Positions 25,131 through 32,470 are shown, counted from the first letter of the stretch. The stretch is DNA of 58,132 nt from Candidatus Saccharibacteria bacterium UBA2951 (GCA_002348615.1 DEBR01000002.1:1230-59361); one strand, 5' to 3'. Translations and numbers: made by a program. Notes: generated from the letters alone by a model not told the origin.

Positions 25131-26120
25131 TTATTGTATCAGTTCCTTCTCTGTCATGTGGCGGTAGTTCCAGCGCCCATCTTGTTCAGTTTTATAGTTC
25201 CAATAAAAATGTGCCAGGCTTCCCGAAAATGCTTTTGTCTGCTCGTCGACATAGGTTCTTGTCTGCTCGTCGGTCGTCTTTTGAGGCAACATAGCGCTCC
25301 ATTCGCCAACGATCATCGGTTGCTGAAGCCGTAGAAACCAAAGCAAACGGCCAACCCACCGAAGTGTGGAGATATGCGCCTCAAAACTGAGTCGCTTATT
25401 GTGCTCGCCGAACACCTGATATACATGCGTATCCATGACGACCGGAAAATCATGTTTTTTCACGAGCCATAAACAGTTCGTCAGACGGAGCGGCGCGTAG
25501 CCATCCGAAAATATGACATGCATGCCAGGGCGAGCGACGCGCGCGACCGCTTTGTAGGCCCGTCTGTAAAACCAAGCCAATTTAAGACCCAGCAGGTCGA
25601 CGGAAGGCTCGTTCAGCAGTTCCAATCCCCAGAAATGGGGGAGGTGACGATACCGTTCAGTGATTCTCGTAAGCACCTCTATCGTTTTGTTTTGTGCCGA
25701 TTTGTTATTTAACCATTTAGTTGAATGTATCTCGTACACCACGTTCCCGCTGCCACTATGCGCCGCCCGGTTCTGTGCGTTCGGTGCTGCATGTAAATCC
25801 AGCAACACTAGAAGGCCAAGCGAAAGGGAAGTGTCCATTAACCAGTCCAGCCGTTCGATTGCACCGACATACCGCTCGTTATCGCCGAATATCCAGTGAC
25901 CAACCGGCACGCGTAGTATTTCAATCCCCTGCTCTTTTAACCATTTCAGATCCCGTTCGGTGATGAATGTTTTGTGATGGCGAGCAATTCGCTTCCTGCC
26001 CTCATCTATCTTAGAAAGTTCAAACTCGTTCCGCGCGGTAGTGCCTGAAAACAGCGACGGAGTCATCCATTTTTCGATGACGAGCCAACCGCCCAGGTTT
26101 ATGCCTTTTAGGGTATGCAT
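25131..26120 (-). CDS. glycoside hydrolase family 5, exo-beta-1,3-glucanase-like
   Basis: A 329-residue TIM-barrel glycosidase. The opening LKGINLGGWLVIEKWMTPSL resembles exo-1,3-glucanases of the yeast and fungal type. The acid/base Glu is in WGLELLNEPSVDLLG and the nucleophile in PMIVGEWSAMLP; IFGDNERYVGAIERLDWLMD and VMDTHVYQVFGEHNK fit the fold. No signal peptide or anchor is visible, so it would act inside the cell or leave by an unknown route. It is the only carbohydrate-degrading gene in the window and sits directly before the glycolytic genes. The substrate is inferred from motifs only. Confidence 0.9.
   Translation of the reverse strand: MHTLKGINLGGWLVIEKWMTPSLFSGTTARNEFELSKIDEGRKRIARHHKTFITERDLKWLKEQGIEILRVPVGHWIFGDNERYVGAIERLDWLMDTSLSLGLLVLLDLHAAPNAQNRAAHSGSGNVVYEIHSTKWLNNKSAQNKTIEVLTRITERYRHLPHFWGLELLNEPSVDLLGLKLAWFYRRAYKAVARVARPGMHVIFSDGYAPLRLTNCLWLVKKHDFPVVMDTHVYQVFGEHNKRLSFEAHISTLRWVGRLLWFLRLQQPMIVGEWSAMLPQKTTDEQTRTYVDEQTKAFSGSLAHFYWNYKTEQDGRWNYRHMTEKELIQ
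25133..25141 (-). promoter_or_regulatory. extended -10 promoter of pyk
   Basis: TGa-TACAAT on the minus strand, nine bases before the pyk ATG and overlapping the end of the GH5 gene. Confidence 0.55.
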
Positions 26121-26126
26121 ATATCT

Positions 26127-26132
26127 ATTTTA
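26127..26132 (-). promoter_or_regulatory. -10 box of the GH5 gene
   Basis: TAAAAT on the minus strand, ending seven bases before the ATG at 26120; leaderless arrangement. Confidence 0.5.
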
Positions 26133-26139
26133 GCCCTAA

Positions 26140-26175
26140 AGAAAATAGCCCAGACAAATGCCTGAGCTATTTTCT
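26140..26175 (-). terminator. terminator behind tRNA-Glu
   Basis: Long stem AGAAAATAGC...GCTATTTTCT just after the CCA of tRNA-Glu, with the T-rich arm serving as tail. Confidence 0.75.
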
Positions 26176-26250
26176 TGGTGATCTCACCGGGAATCGAACC
26201 CGGATTGCCAGGATGAAAACCTGGTGTCCTAACCGTTAGACGATGAGACC
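26176..26250 (-). tRNA. tRNA-Glu (TTC)
   Basis: Full cloverleaf on the minus strand: acceptor GGTCTCA/TGAGATC, anticodon arm CCAGG-TTTTCAT-CCTGG with anticodon TTC, GGTTCGATTC T-arm, and an encoded CCA. Confidence 0.97.
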
Positions 26251-26361
26251 GAACAACCAACGTATCATAGCAATTTTTAGCGCGTTTGAAAAGGGTTTAA
26301 CAGATATGAAATGTTACGCAACCATATCGCTTGTGTTTATAGCGTAATGTGGCGTGGTTCA

Positions 26362-26390
26362 TTGACGCTCCACCTCTTATATGCTACCGT
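26362..26390 (+). promoter_or_regulatory. promoter of the first LPQTG gene
   Basis: TTGACG (26362-26367), 17-base spacer, TACCGT (26385-26390) preceded by TGC. The leader is about 78 bases and ends in the strong site GAGGAGG before the ATG at 26475. The rest of the gap from the tRNA (26251) holds nothing else I can name. Confidence 0.55.
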
Positions 26391-26474
26391 GACTACAGTA
26401 CATTGGAGCGTTTACCGATTGAGTGGGGCGGTACATTCATCAAATAATTACTAACCTAGCGAGGAGGTAAAGTA

Positions 26475-27557
26475 ATGAAGGGTAAACTACTAGGGTTCGG
26501 CGTAGCACTACTGGCGCTTGCAGCCGTGGGTGTCACTCAGGCTCCAGTCAAGGCGACCGATACCACGCGTGATTGTGACCAATACGCCGTCATTCGCTGC
26601 GGCACCATGACCGCGGCTGAACTGCGCTCTGAATATGAAACAAATAATGGTAGCAGCGCGAATGGCTACACTACCAAGCAGCCTGACATTCGAAAAGTGT
26701 TCAGCTCTATGAATATATCGACCGCCGACCTCGATGGTGGGTTCAAATCTGGCGTCGTTTACAAGGACGGTACGGTTAAAGTAGACGGTAAGACCGTTGC
26801 CACCGAAGCCAGAATGGCTGCCCGTAACCTGGGAGGTACCCCTATTCCTGGTACGAGCGCCTCAAAAGTCTCTGTTAGCGCCATGGGCGACTCGCAGACG
26901 GCATTGGTGAAATTCAACCAGAACGGCAAGTTCCTGTTCGCAGTCATGAAACCATGTGGTAACCCGGTTACGGCTACCCCTAAGGTAACGACGCACGAAA
27001 CACCCCCTACTCCACCAACCCCACCTAAGACCCCTGCTATCGACGTAGTCAAATACGTCGGTAACGACGCTAAGTACAAGCGCGTCGGCGTAAACGTCGA
27101 ATTCACCTACCGAATTGACGTTAAGAACACCGGAGACGTTGACCTGAACAACGTGCTCGTGACCGACACCCCGGACCGCGCCATCACTCTTATTTCCGTT
27201 TCGCCTCCAACCGGCAAGATCGAAAACAACACCTTCGTCTACACCATTCCAAAACTCTTAAAGGGCGAAACCCGCACCTTTGTCCTGACCGCCAAAGTAC
27301 CAGCTTACATGGCTGGAAAGCTACTCAACACCGTATGTGTCGATACGCCGGACATTCCTGGCGGTCCAGACAAATGTGACAAAGCCGAGGTTGATGTCCC
27401 ACCAAAAGTAGAACAGCCGCCTACACCCCCTGAAACACCTGAAGTTCCAGAGGAACTACCGCAAACCGGGCCAGCCGACCTTGCTTTGCAGGTTATCGGC
27501 GCCATGAGTCTCGTCAGTGCCGGGGCCTACTACGTCACCAGTCGTCGGCTTAGCTAA
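26475..27557 (+). CDS. LPQTG-anchored surface protein with DUF11 domain
   Basis: A 360-residue secreted protein. Signal peptide of about 27 residues (GFGVALLALAAVGVTQAP), a unique N-terminal region with a short Cys pair (DCDQYAVIRC), a Pro/Thr-rich linker (about 170-185), a DUF11-type beta domain (about 188-305; DVKNTGDVDLNNVLVTDTPD), a second Pro-rich stalk, then LPQTG, a membrane helix and the basic tail SRRLS. This is the sortase substrate layout of Gram-positive surface proteins; no sortase gene is in the window. It may be an adhesin or stalk protein facing a partner cell. Its leader and strong ribosome site suggest high expression. Confidence 0.88.
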   Translation: MKGKLLGFGVALLALAAVGVTQAPVKATDTTRDCDQYAVIRCGTMTAAELRSEYETNNGSSANGYTTKQPDIRKVFSSMNISTADLDGGFKSGVVYKDGTVKVDGKTVATEARMAARNLGGTPIPGTSASKVSVSAMGDSQTALVKFNQNGKFLFAVMKPCGNPVTATPKVTTHETPPTPPTPPKTPAIDVVKYVGNDAKYKRVGVNVEFTYRIDVKNTGDVDLNNVLVTDTPDRAITLISVSPPTGKIENNTFVYTIPKLLKGETRTFVLTAKVPAYMAGKLLNTVCVDTPDIPGGPDKCDKAEVDVPPKVEQPPTPPETPEVPEELPQTGPADLALQVIGAMSLVSAGAYYVTSRRLS

Positions 27558-27676
27558 CAGATATACCCGCTAGCAGGAGCAGTTTGCCAAGCTATTGGAC
27601 TACTACTGCAAGTGTCGTTTTACAATCCCTGTTATTTTACAATGAAATAACCATAAGCCTATTTGTGGTATAGTAG

Positions 27677-27705
27677 TTGACAAATTATTATGTTTGTGCT
27701 ATTAT
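27677..27705 (+). promoter_or_regulatory. consensus promoter of the structured RNA
   Basis: TTGACA (27677-27682), exactly 17 bases, TATTAT (27700-27705). Predicted start near 27711-27712, with no reading frame directly behind it. A GTTATTT/AAATAAC hairpin at about 27631-27651 separates it from the LPQTG gene. Confidence 0.8.
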
Positions 27706-27710
27706 GAATA

Positions 27711-27939
27711 GTATCCTCAGTGAGATGGTGGATACGGTGGAAAAGCGCGAGGTTTCTTGCAATTGTCCACCACGACACATCACCTCATTTGCGGGGTGCC
27801 GTTTAACAATTTAGCCAAGTACGACAGGGACGATTCCCTGTCAATTGTTTGCGGCCAAACATATATATGTGACCCCGCGAACTAGATAGTCATGGGTCTT
27901 TAAGGCTGTTCGAGCATGTAAATGCTCCGGTTTGACCCA
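27711..27939 (+). ncRNA. candidate structured non-coding RNA or leader, unknown class
   Basis: No gene fits here, but long complementary arms nest cleanly. TGAGATGGTG (27721-27730) pairs with CATCACCTCA (27778-27787), enclosing GGTGGA/TCCACC (27736-27741, 27766-27771). GCGGGGT (27791-27797) pairs with ACCCCGC (27872-27878). Inside it are GCCG/CGGC, AACAATT/AATTGTT (27805-27811, 27843-27849) and the hairpin GACAGGGA-CGAT-TCCCTGTC (27823-27842), plus ACATATATATGT. A further stem TGGGTC/GACCCA (27893-27898, 27934-27939) holds GAGCAT-GTAA-ATGCTC. At the 5' end GTATCC (27711-27716) can pair with GGATAC (27730-27735), competing with the first helix as a switch would. It is not tmRNA, RNase P, SRP or 6S by the motifs I know. 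Confidence 0.6.
27877..27904 (+). repeat. left inverted repeat of the GC-rich cassette
   Basis: Starts with the 17-base core GCGAACTAGATAGTCAT, followed after a short mismatch by TCTTTAAG. The same sequence in reverse complement stands at 29484-29512. It overlaps the end of one RNA helix and the start of the next. Confidence 0.85.
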
Positions 27940-27967
27940 GGACAACAACTACTGCAACTAATTCACG

Positions 27968-28098
27968 GTGCCTCATTCAGGTTAGGCACGACCTTCCCGC
28001 TGGCCGGAGCATTCCGGCTGACGCGAAGGTCGTGTCTTGTCTCAGGAGACGCGAAGTAGTGGCAACCCGCCATGACAACATCGTGGCGTGATTGCCAC
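27968..28098 (+). promoter_or_regulatory. three hairpins in the leader of the GC-rich gene
   Basis: Hairpins: GTGCCT/AGGCAC (27968-27989); a long stem CACGACCTTC/GAAGGTCGTG (27987-27996 with 28025-28034) holding GCCGGA-GCAT-TCCGGC; and GTGGCAA/TTGCCAC (28059-28065 with 28092-28098) holding CGCCA/TGGCG. The first two overlap and may be alternatives. GC-rich sequence begins here, so these belong to the cassette. The region from 27558 to 28121 has no protein gene. Confidence 0.6.
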
Positions 28099-28121
28099 AC
28101 TCTACCGTCCGGGAGGACACC

Positions 28122-29381
28122 ATGAAGAACATCAAGCGGTTCAGCTTCGTGCTGACCATCCTGAGCGTCGTTCTCGGCGTTCTCAGCGTGACGGCACCCG
28201 CCGCCAACGCAGACGGCGACGGCGACTTCCACTTCACCGTGGTGTCCGCCGCCTACGACTACGACGCGGCCGAGTTCTCGATCGACAACGAGACCCGGCT
28301 GACGGTGAACGGCGCGACCCAGCTCACCTGGTGGTACCCCAACCACAACATCAAGGTGAGCATGAAGGCCGTCAAGAAGGCGCCGCACATCAAGGTGCGG
28401 TACGCCCCGTGCTCGAGGCAGTCGAAGTCGATCGCCAAGCAGGCCCACGGCGCGTCCATCGTGGTCGCGAAGCCCGGGTCTGTCATCTGCAACACCGGCA
28501 AGAACGGCAACATCGTCGGCGGTTTCAAGTGGACCGTCAAGCGACCCGCCGTCCTGAAGTGGAACAAGCAGCTCCGGCTCTACCAGCACGTCTACAACAT
28601 CGTCGGCGGCAAGCTGGTGAAGACGTGCGGCAACCGGATGGGCGGCCACGTGGACGTCATGTACCCCAGCGTGGTCCAGATCCGGTACGAGCAGGACGTC
28701 CAGAAGAGCGGTGTCGCGAAGGCTAAGACCAAGGTGTACACCGACGTCGAGTTCGGCGTCACGTGCCCCAACGGCGCGTACTTCAAGGTCAAGGCCGGCG
28801 CTTCCGCCTACGGCTACGCTCAGGCAGGCATCACCTTCACCGAGCGCACCCGCGCTACGGTGCTGGGAGCCAAGAAGGCCTCGCTGACCAGCGAGAGCCA
28901 CGCCGACGGGCAGGTCAGTGCGGTCTCTGCGGCTCGGCTGTCGCTCGACGTGAGCGGCAACTGCGGCAGCAACCCGCAGCCGACCATGACGTTGAGCCTC
29001 GACAAGCCCAACGACCTGGACCAGTCGGTCGCCACTCCTGGCGAGCCGATCGACTGGAGCTTCACCAAGACCTACGGCCACGCTGTCGCGCCCACGGGTG
29101 CCGGCGACGTGACCTACAAGGTCGAGGCGGAGTACGGCTTCGTGAAGTTCGTCACGCCCAACTCGCCGTGCGAGACCAATGGGCTGCGTGACAACGTCGT
29201 GACGACGATCACCAAGCCCAGCGGCACGTACGACCTGGAGCTGTGCTACATCGCCAGCACGGAGAACCCGGCCAGCTACGGTGGCTCTGACACCATCACG
29301 CTGACCTCCGTCTTCGCCGGCAAGACCTACCAGGACTCCAAGTCCATCACGGTCAACCCGACGCCGACGATCCCCTGGTGA
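28122..29381 (+). CDS. secreted protein of unknown function with foreign GC-rich codon use
   Basis: A 419-residue exported protein. Signal peptide of about 30 residues with cleavage after APAANA. The mature part has seven cysteines, many beta-prone stretches and two regions, one ending near NPQP (about residue 300) and a C-terminal beta domain. No LPxTG motif or membrane anchor, so it is released or held by partners. No family recognised. ATG 28122 with GGGAGGA is chosen over a TTG upstream. Nearly every codon ends in G or C although the protein is rich in Lys, Asn, Ile and Val, so the bias lies in the codons, not the protein. It is flanked by hairpins and by inverted repeats, as expected of a transferred cassette. 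Confidence 0.8.
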   Translation: MKNIKRFSFVLTILSVVLGVLSVTAPAANADGDGDFHFTVVSAAYDYDAAEFSIDNETRLTVNGATQLTWWYPNHNIKVSMKAVKKAPHIKVRYAPCSRQSKSIAKQAHGASIVVAKPGSVICNTGKNGNIVGGFKWTVKRPAVLKWNKQLRLYQHVYNIVGGKLVKTCGNRMGGHVDVMYPSVVQIRYEQDVQKSGVAKAKTKVYTDVEFGVTCPNGAYFKVKAGASAYGYAQAGITFTERTRATVLGAKKASLTSESHADGQVSAVSAARLSLDVSGNCGSNPQPTMTLSLDKPNDLDQSVATPGEPIDWSFTKTYGHAVAPTGAGDVTYKVEAEYGFVKFVTPNSPCETNGLRDNVVTTITKPSGTYDLELCYIASTENPASYGGSDTITLTSVFAGKTYQDSKSITVNPTPTIPW

Positions 29382-29413
29382 ACAAGTCGGACCTGGCGGT
29401 CCGTCTACGCAGT

Positions 29414-29485
29414 AGTTGAATGTCCCGCCAGCATGGCGGCGAGTGACGGGCTTCGGTCCTCCTCGCCGTCATGCGGCATTCAACT
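29414..29485 (+). terminator. long hairpin behind the GC-rich secreted gene
   Basis: AGTTGAATG (29414-29422) pairs with CATTCAACT (29477-29485), and CGGCGAG (29437-29443) with CTCGCCG (29462-29468) inside it. No T-run follows, so termination is likely but not certain. It touches the right inverted repeat. Confidence 0.55.
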
Positions 29486-29512
29486 TAAAGACACGATGAC
29501 TATCTAGTTCGC
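29484..29512 (-). repeat. right inverted repeat of the GC-rich cassette
   Basis: Reverse complement of the left arm at 27877-27904: the 17-base core is identical, the 8-base inner part is identical, and a 3-4 base stretch between them differs. The repeats enclose about 1.6 kb. Confidence 0.85.
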
Positions 29513-29521
29513 ACCTATAAA

Positions 29522-29556
29522 AAATACTAATGCGAGAAGTATTTTCTATGAAGGAG
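29522..29556 (+). promoter_or_regulatory. hairpin and ribosome site before the second LPQTG gene
   Basis: AAATACT and AGTATTT can pair just upstream of AAGGAG (29551-29556), which decides the start at 29563. Folding could tune access to the ribosome site. Confidence 0.45.
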
Positions 29557-29562
29557 AATCCT

Positions 29563-30408
29563 ATGAAGAAATTTGCATCTCTTGCCGCCCTGGTAATGTT
29601 GCCAGTCCTTAGCATCGTTTTCGGTGCTACTGCCTTTGCAGCTCCAGGTCAGCTTGCTGGCGGTTCGAACCTTTACAAGGTCCGTAACGTCACCCAAAAC
29701 GGCGGCTACAGCTCAAGCATCAGCGCCGTTTGTAACGACACTGTTAAGTACAGCGTCGAAATTTCAAACACCCAATACGGCGCCCTGACCGACGTCACCG
29801 TTAAGGCAAACCTTGCCAGCGGCGACATTAATGTCAGCGCCAAGAACGACGCCGGTAACACGGTTACTTCTAACGGACACGTCAGCGTCGCCACTAACGG
29901 TGGTACGCTGCAGTACATCGCTGGTTCGACCAGCCTGTACACCGTCAGCGGTACGTTCGTTAAGACTTTGGCCGACGGTGTCGCATCTAACGGTGTGAAC
30001 GCTGGTGACCTGGGCGGTTCTACCCGTGAATTCGTTCAGTTCCAAGCCAAAGTAAAATGTGCAGAGCAGCCAAAGATGATTCAGGTATGTGAACTTGCTA
30101 CCAAGAAAGTTATCACTATCAAGGAATCTGACTTTGACGCTACCAAGCACTCGAAGAACCTGGCCGACTGTGCTCAGCCTGGTGAGATCGTTGTCTGTGA
30201 ACTTGCTACCAAGAAGATCGTTACCATTAAGGAAACTGACTTCGATTCTAGCAAGCACACCAAAGATCTTTCGAAGTGTGAAACCCCGGTTACCCCGACT
30301 GAGCTTCCTCAGACCGGTGCAACAGGTGGTGTTGTCGCTATCGTTGCCAGCCTGCTTACCGCAGCTGCCGGTTACGTTGTGACTACCCGCAAAAACGTAC
30401 TTGGCTAA
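29563..30408 (+). CDS. LPQTG-anchored surface protein with 36-residue Cys repeats
   Basis: A 281-residue secreted protein: signal peptide ending near FGATAFA, a beta-rich N-terminal domain (about 30-165), two adjacent 36-residue repeats (VCELATKKIVTIKETDFD...C, about 174-245), then LPQTG, a membrane helix and the tail TTRKNVLG. Each repeat carries two cysteines, likely one disulfide per repeat. ATG 29563 is chosen for its AAGGAG site. Codons follow the local optimised style (T- and C-ending), unlike the GC-rich gene before it. It probably shared the leader at 27711 before the cassette entered; this is inference. Confidence 0.88.
   Translation: MKKFASLAALVMLPVLSIVFGATAFAAPGQLAGGSNLYKVRNVTQNGGYSSSISAVCNDTVKYSVEISNTQYGALTDVTVKANLASGDINVSAKNDAGNTVTSNGHVSVATNGGTLQYIAGSTSLYTVSGTFVKTLADGVASNGVNAGDLGGSTREFVQFQAKVKCAEQPKMIQVCELATKKVITIKESDFDATKHSKNLADCAQPGEIVVCELATKKIVTIKETDFDSSKHTKDLSKCETPVTPTELPQTGATGGVVAIVASLLTAAAGYVVTTRKNVLG
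30085..30300 (+). repeat. two tandem 108-base coding repeats
   Basis: Units 30085-30192 and 30193-30300 encode the Cys-bearing 36-residue repeats; the stretch TGTGAACTTGCTACCAAGAA is identical in both. Confidence 0.8.
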
Positions 30409-30460
30409 ATAGAGTCTGACCGCTCCTAGTGTTTCTGAAGCGATCAGCCTCAGCAAAAGT

Positions 30461-30494
30461 AAAACGACCCCTGGTATACGCCAGGGGTCGTTTT
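30461..30494. terminator. bidirectional terminator after the LPQTG gene
   Basis: Perfect 14-base stem AAAACGACCCCTGG / CCAGGGGTCGTTTT with a six-base loop; the A/T ends make it work in both directions. Confidence 0.85.
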
Positions 30495-30515
30495 CGTGGT
30501 AGACTAAAATTACTT

Positions 30516-30734
30516 ATGAGTAGGCAAAAGAAAAAGCGAACCAAGAAATACCAAGGCGTTGACGCCAAGGTGACTGCGCCGCAAGTCCTGCGTGTATCCG
30601 CCGAGGAACGCTCAAGGTTCAAGGAGTGGTGGCTGACGTACGGCCAAGTGACCCGACTGGCAGCGATCGCGCTCGGTATTCTTTTGGTGATTATCCTACT
30701 TGTCGTCGGAATCGTCGGCATGTTCCAGGGGTAA
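30516..30734 (+). CDS. small membrane protein, 72 residues
   Basis: Very basic N-terminus (MSRQKKKRTKKYQGVDAK), a short amphipathic part, and one C-terminal membrane helix (LAAIALGILLVIILLVVGIV). No family recognised. The ATG at 30516 is chosen because an upstream reading would run through the terminator; TGG-TAGACT (30497-30505) can serve as an extended -10 box. Its 3' end overlaps the end of the convergent kinase gene by 39 bases. Confidence 0.65.
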   Translation: MSRQKKKRTKKYQGVDAKVTAPQVLRVSAEERSRFKEWWLTYGQVTRLAAIALGILLVIILLVVGIVGMFQG

Positions 30735-32045
30735 CCGGAAGCCGAACGTACTTCCCTGGCCTTCTTTCGAAGCAAAGATCAGTTTGCCATCATGACCATC
30801 AATAACCATTTTGGCGAGGTATAGCCCCACGCCCGTGCCGTCAGGACGCTGCGTACGAGCGTTGTCAGCCCTAAAGAATTTCGTGAACAAATGAGCCTGC
30901 TGGCGTGCCGGCACACCGATTCCGTGATCTATTACTTCCAGTCTGGCTTCGTGAGGAAACACCTTTAACGACACTCGTATTTCGCTGTCCGGTTTAGAGT
31001 AATATAGTGCGTTATCAATGAAATTCATGATGACCTGGCGGATCTTCCCTTCGTCGATATTGACCATGACCGGTCGTGCCGGTGCGTCAAGTTTGAGTGT
31101 CAGGTCGCGTGATTCCGCGGTGGTTTCGAGCGCTTTTATTTCTTGCTTTACGATTTTGGCAAGATCGACCGGTCGGCGGTCAATCATGAACTTACCGGTC
31201 TGCACCCGCGACACGTTCAAGAAATCATCAATCAGCCGTACCATGCGCTCGCTGCTAGTGAAGGCTTCGCGCAGCAGTTGCCGCTGCATTTTGGTAATCT
31301 TACCGGCATCGCCTTCAAGCACCATGCTGATATAACCCTTCACACTGGTAAGTGGCGTACGGAGCTGGTGCGATGCCATACTGACGAACTCGTCTTTGGC
31401 CGTATCAAGCCCGCGTAGCTGCTCGTTAGAACGCCGAAGCTCGTCGGTGGCTGACTCAATCCGTTGTTGCAGGTTGGCATTCAACTCCTTCACTGCTTCA
31501 AGCGAGGCTGCATTCTGCACGGCGATAGCCAGTTCGTTTTTGATATCGAACACCATGCCTATGTCGTACGACCGGTAAACGCCGTGACGCTTTGGCCCCA
31601 TGAACAGGAACCCTATAATCTGTTCGCCTCGCACTAGCGGCATGACGAAGTCAACCCGATAGCTTTTAAGTAGTCTGCGGATTTCGGCCTCGTCATGAAG
31701 GCTATGTGCCCGTGCTGACGAACGACCGGTCCGGTAAAAATAAGACTCCAACAAATGACAGTCGCTGACGGTTGGTCGCAAATGATCCTTCGTGCCGCTT
31801 GAGACATGATGGCCGTCGGGCTTATAGACGAAAAAGAACACCTGACTAGCATTCGTCGCCTTCTGCACCTCGGTCGCGACACGTTCCAGCAGGTCACGAA
31901 TAGCAACGGATGACGTAAGAATGGTGATTAATTTTAGGTGAAACAGCGCTTGCTGTCGGCGACGATGCACGGCCCACGCCAAATAAATGGCGCTTCCCAC
32001 CACCAGAAGAAAATTAATAACGATCAGCCACATCGTAGCGCTCAC
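30696..32045 (-). CDS. sensor histidine kinase, membrane anchored with GAF-like domain
   Basis: A 449-residue kinase: one N-terminal membrane helix, a GAF-like sensor (about 40-185), a coiled linker, HisKA with the phospho-His in MASHQLRTPLTSVKGYISM, and an HATPase domain with N-box FIDNALYYSKPD, G1 DHGIGVP and G2 GTGVGLYLAKMV. It lies divergent from the single-domain response regulator at 32102, a likely partner. Translation may begin at a leaderless GTG, seven bases after a TAGAAT box. The signal sensed is unknown. Confidence 0.93.
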   Translation of the reverse strand: MSATMWLIVINFLLVVGSAIYLAWAVHRRRQQALFHLKLITILTSSVAIRDLLERVATEVQKATNASQVFFFVYKPDGHHVSSGTKDHLRPTVSDCHLLESYFYRTGRSSARAHSLHDEAEIRRLLKSYRVDFVMPLVRGEQIIGFLFMGPKRHGVYRSYDIGMVFDIKNELAIAVQNAASLEAVKELNANLQQRIESATDELRRSNEQLRGLDTAKDEFVSMASHQLRTPLTSVKGYISMVLEGDAGKITKMQRQLLREAFTSSERMVRLIDDFLNVSRVQTGKFMIDRRPVDLAKIVKQEIKALETTAESRDLTLKLDAPARPVMVNIDEGKIRQVIMNFIDNALYYSKPDSEIRVSLKVFPHEARLEVIDHGIGVPARQQAHLFTKFFRADNARTQRPDGTGVGLYLAKMVIDGHDGKLIFASKEGQGSTFGFRLPLEHADDSDDK

Positions 32046-32051
32046 GCTTAT

Positions 32052-32057
32052 ATTCTA
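32052..32057 (-). promoter_or_regulatory. -10 box of the histidine kinase
   Basis: TAGAAT on the minus strand, ending seven bases before the GTG at 32045. It is back to back with the regulator promoter. Confidence 0.5.
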
Positions 32058-32086
32058 GCGTAGCGGCAATGTTTTTCCTATTTGGT

Positions 32087-32095
32087 TGCTACAAT
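32087..32095 (+). promoter_or_regulatory. extended -10 promoter of the response regulator
   Basis: TGc-TACAAT ends seven bases before the ATG at 32102, so the message should be leaderless; the longer reading from 32069 would include the box. Confidence 0.65.
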
Positions 32096-32101
32096 ATAGG
32101 T

Positions 32102-32470
32102 ATGACAAAAATCGCCATCATTGAAGACGACCCGACCATTAACCAGATGTATCGCATGAAGTTCGAGGCCGCCGGCTTTGACGTGCAGCTAGCGAGCGAT
32201 GGCGAACGCGGTGTCGCATTGGTCGAATCGTTCCGGCCAGACCTCATTCTGCTCGACATGCAAATGCCGGTCATGACTGGTCATGAGGCACTGAAAAAAA
32301 TCCGGGCAGAAGATTGGGGCAAGGATATTCCGGTGATCGTGCTTACCAACATGGGCGAAGAGGAATCCCCAAAAGAACTGCGCGATCTTGGCATAGAAAG
32401 CTACATCGTGAAAGCCGACCTGACACCAAGCCAGGTCGTCGACCGCGTCAAGGACACCCTTAAACTATAG
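32102..32470 (+). CDS. single-domain response regulator
   Basis: A 122-residue receiver domain with no output domain. Acidic pocket IIEDDPTINQ, phospho-Asp in LILLDMQMPVMTGHEAL, Thr/Lys switch residues in VIVLTNMGEEE and SYIVKADL. It presumably works through protein contact, as CheY-like regulators do. The divergent kinase is the obvious partner. Confidence 0.93.
   Translation: MTKIAIIEDDPTINQMYRMKFEAAGFDVQLASDGERGVALVESFRPDLILLDMQMPVMTGHEALKKIRAEDWGKDIPVIVLTNMGEEESPKELRDLGIESYIVKADLTPSQVVDRVKDTLKL

Noticed and set aside
27711..27960. tmRNA, RNase P RNA, SRP RNA or 6S RNA
   Set aside because: No tRNA-like ends or tag frame, no GAGGAAAGTC motif, no GGAAGGAAGCAGC motif, and the helices do not form one long bulged rod.
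28092..28121. Earlier TTG start of the GC-rich secreted protein
   Set aside because: It lies in a hairpin and precedes a strong GGGAGGA site and a clean signal peptide beginning at 28122.
27963..29081. Long minus-strand reading frame opposite the GC-rich gene
   Set aside because: GC-rich genes commonly leave open shadow frames; its translation is compositionally odd and has no ribosome site.
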